Origin: Paenibacillus antibioticophila
GTDB taxonomy: Bacteria > Bacillota > Bacilli > Paenibacillales > Paenibacillaceae
Assembly: GCF_000455265.1 (NCBI RefSeq)
Contig: NZ_HG005140.1
Span: 277,139 to 341,138 of the forward strand
Length of the DNA: 64,000 nt
Reading direction: 5' to 3'
The translations under genes were made by a program, and so were the position numbers. The notes under the pieces are model-generated. The model made no database searches. It was given only the letters and a program-made list of their open reading frames with translations, and was not told the DNA's origin. Below, in pieces: positions 62,634-64,000 of this stretch. Numbering within the stretch: the first letter of the stretch is position 1; each line of letters opens with the position of its first letter.

Positions 62634-63492
62634 AATCGGTGTAATTGTAGACAGCTTCGGCCTCGGGGTACCGGAAGGATTGAGAAAGGCACGCGAGGTT
62701 GGAGCAGACGGCGTTCAAATCTATGCCGTCTCCGGCGAGATGGATCCTGCGGTATTGACCGCAAGCAAACGGCGTGAGCTGCGAAGCTTTATCGAAGGCC
62801 TGGGCTTGGAGGTGTCCGCGCTGTGCGGAGATTTGGCCGGACACGGCTTCCAGGATGCTGCGGCCAACCCGGCCAAGATCGAGAAATCGAAGCGGATTCT
62901 GGAGCTTGCCCTGGATCTGGGGACCAACATTGTTACGACGCACATCGGTATTGTTCCAGAGGACAAGAACGGACCGATCTACGCAGCCATGCAGCAGGCT
63001 TGTGAAGAGCTGGGCACTTATGCGAAGAGCCTGGACGCGTACTTCGCCATTGAGACCGGGCCTGAGCCGGCCGCTCATCTGAAGAGCTTCCTGGATACGC
63101 TCAGTACAAACGGCGTCTCCGTTAACTTCGATCCGGCTAATATGGTCATGGTTACCGGAGATGATCCGGTACAGGGCGTGCATTTGTTAAAGGATTATAT
63201 TGTGCACACCCATGTGAAGGATGGCCGCCGTCATCGCCCGATTGATCCGAAGGAGGTTTACGGCTATCTCGGCTATACGGCCATGGATCATGAGGCCATT
63301 GCCGACATGGCCGCTTCCGGCTCTGCCTTTGAGGAGCTGCCGCTGGGTGAAGGGAATGTAGACTTTAACGCGTACTTTCAGGCGCTGCAAGCTATTGGCT
63401 ATCAAGGATACCTGACGATCGAGCGTGAGGTCGGCGCAGATCCGGCTGCCGATATTTCCAAGGCAGTCCAATTCATTCGGAAATTTCGCTAA
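62617..63492 (+). CDS. Sugar phosphate isomerase/epimerase (AP endonuclease family 2)
   Basis: About 291 residues with a xylose-isomerase-like TIM barrel. Metal-site segments include TTHIGIV, FAIETGPE, VSVNFDPANMV, VHTHVKDG and YLTIEREVG. I chose ATG 62617 with GGGGAGG 7 nt upstream; the start lies inside the end of the preceding gene, which implies coupled translation. Such enzymes isomerise, epimerise or dehydrate sugars or inositol ketones, often downstream of a Gfo/Idh/MocA dehydrogenase. Confidence 0.9.
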   Translation: MKLNNKIGVIVDSFGLGVPEGLRKAREVGADGVQIYAVSGEMDPAVLTASKRRELRSFIEGLGLEVSALCGDLAGHGFQDAAANPAKIEKSKRILELALDLGTNIVTTHIGIVPEDKNGPIYAAMQQACEELGTYAKSLDAYFAIETGPEPAAHLKSFLDTLSTNGVSVNFDPANMVMVTGDDPVQGVHLLKDYIVHTHVKDGRRHRPIDPKEVYGYLGYTAMDHEAIADMAASGSAFEELPLGEGNVDFNAYFQALQAIGYQGYLTIEREVGADPAADISKAVQFIRKFR

Positions 63493-63551
63493 GTGATAAG
63501 TGATCGGTCCGGCACGGATCCATTGATAAAGAAACAGGGAGATGAGCGAGA

Positions 63552-64000
63552 ATGAAGCTGGGAATCAGCTCGTATAGTCTGTACCAAGCTATGCATCAAG
63601 GCCGCATGAACATTGAGGAGGTGCTTGCTTGGGCAGCGGAAGTCGGAGCACAGCATGTTGAAATTGTGCCCGGACTAGGCTTTAGCTTCGAAGAAACACC
63701 AGAGCTGGTAGAGAAGCTAGTCCAAAAAGCAGCAAGCTTGTCGATAGACATATCCAATTATGCCATCGGAGCCAATTTTATTACTGACAGCGAGGAAGCC
63801 TATGAAGCAGAGATTCAACGAGTGATCTCGGAGGTTGACCGTGCGGCCCGCTTGGGCGTCAAGTTGATGCGGCATGATGTTGCATCAAGAGAAGACACGT
63901 CCATCCTCCGGTTCAATGAAGATCTGGAGCGGATCGCGTCGGCCTGCCGGCGGATCGCCGATCATGCGGCCGGCTATGGAATCACGACGAGCGTCGAGAA
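63552..64000 (+). CDS. Second sugar phosphate isomerase/epimerase, N-terminal part (partial)
   Basis: Starts at ATG 63552 (MKLGISSYSLYQAMHQGR) behind GGGAGAT and stays open to the window edge, 149 codons. The segments VEIVPGLGFSFE and DISNYAIGANF fit the same TIM-barrel family as the preceding gene. It continues the Gfo/Idh/MocA operon; the active-site half is outside the window. Confidence 0.85.
   Translation, partial: MKLGISSYSLYQAMHQGRMNIEEVLAWAAEVGAQHVEIVPGLGFSFEETPELVEKLVQKAASLSIDISNYAIGANFITDSEEAYEAEIQRVISEVDRAARLGVKLMRHDVASREDTSILRFNEDLERIASACRRIADHAAGYGITTSVE

Overview
The window looks like a chromosome segment from a glycan-foraging Gram-positive of the Paenibacillus type. The signs are: many LplB/LplC-type sugar importers with lipoprotein binding proteins, YesM/YesN two-component pairs, membrane-bound AraC regulators, a giant SLH-anchored glycosidase, CcpA-like cre sites, and GGAGG ribosome binding sites in front of most genes. 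No rRNA, tRNA or CRISPR array was seen. The assignment to Paenibacillus is inference from gene style.

Layout. (1) 1-326: 3' end of a GH65 phosphorylase. (2) 392-17281: a probable N-glycan/glycoprotein locus. It has a surface GH85 endo-beta-N-acetylglucosaminidase, then one long minus-strand operon (two permeases, binding protein, GH29 alpha-fucosidase, GH18 glycosidase, transglutaminase-fold protein); a CBM9-like protein and a LacI regulator diverge from it. (3) 17446-21866: a small MITE-like element, a type I pullulanase whose stop codon lies in that element, an IS110-type insertion sequence and a repeat-rich gap. (4) 21867-25033: a COG2509-type flavoprotein behind a guanine-class purine riboswitch and PurBox-like sites, and a divergent CNNM/HlyC-type membrane protein. 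(5) 25234-35311: an alpha-1,6-mannan locus (GH76 with three CBM6, GH125, importer, histidine kinase, response regulator). (6) 35495-48160: a catabolic island lying between two direct copies of a 413-bp gene fragment. It holds a nucleoside hydrolase, importer, ADP-ribosylglycohydrolase-fold protein, LacI regulator, ribokinase, GH13 alpha-glucosidase and medium-chain dehydrogenase. (7) 48169-51657: a MoxR/DUF58/DUF4129 module. (8) 51693-52252: two more copies of the MITE-like element. (9) 52346-59464: a GH130 operon with importer and a divergent membrane AraC regulator. (10) 59471-64000: an APH-fold kinase, an AraC regulator, and a Gfo/Idh/MocA plus sugar isomerase operon that runs off the window.

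How it fits together. GH85, GH29, GH18, GH125, GH76 and GH130 are all activities that act on mannose-rich or N-linked glycans, and four separate CUT1-type importers serve them. The most unusual points are the flanked riboside-type island with an apparent AUA start codon and paired operators, the transglutaminase-fold protein inside an N-glycan operon, the riboswitch plus PurBox control of a flavoprotein, and the MITE-like family, one copy of which rewrote the end of a gene.
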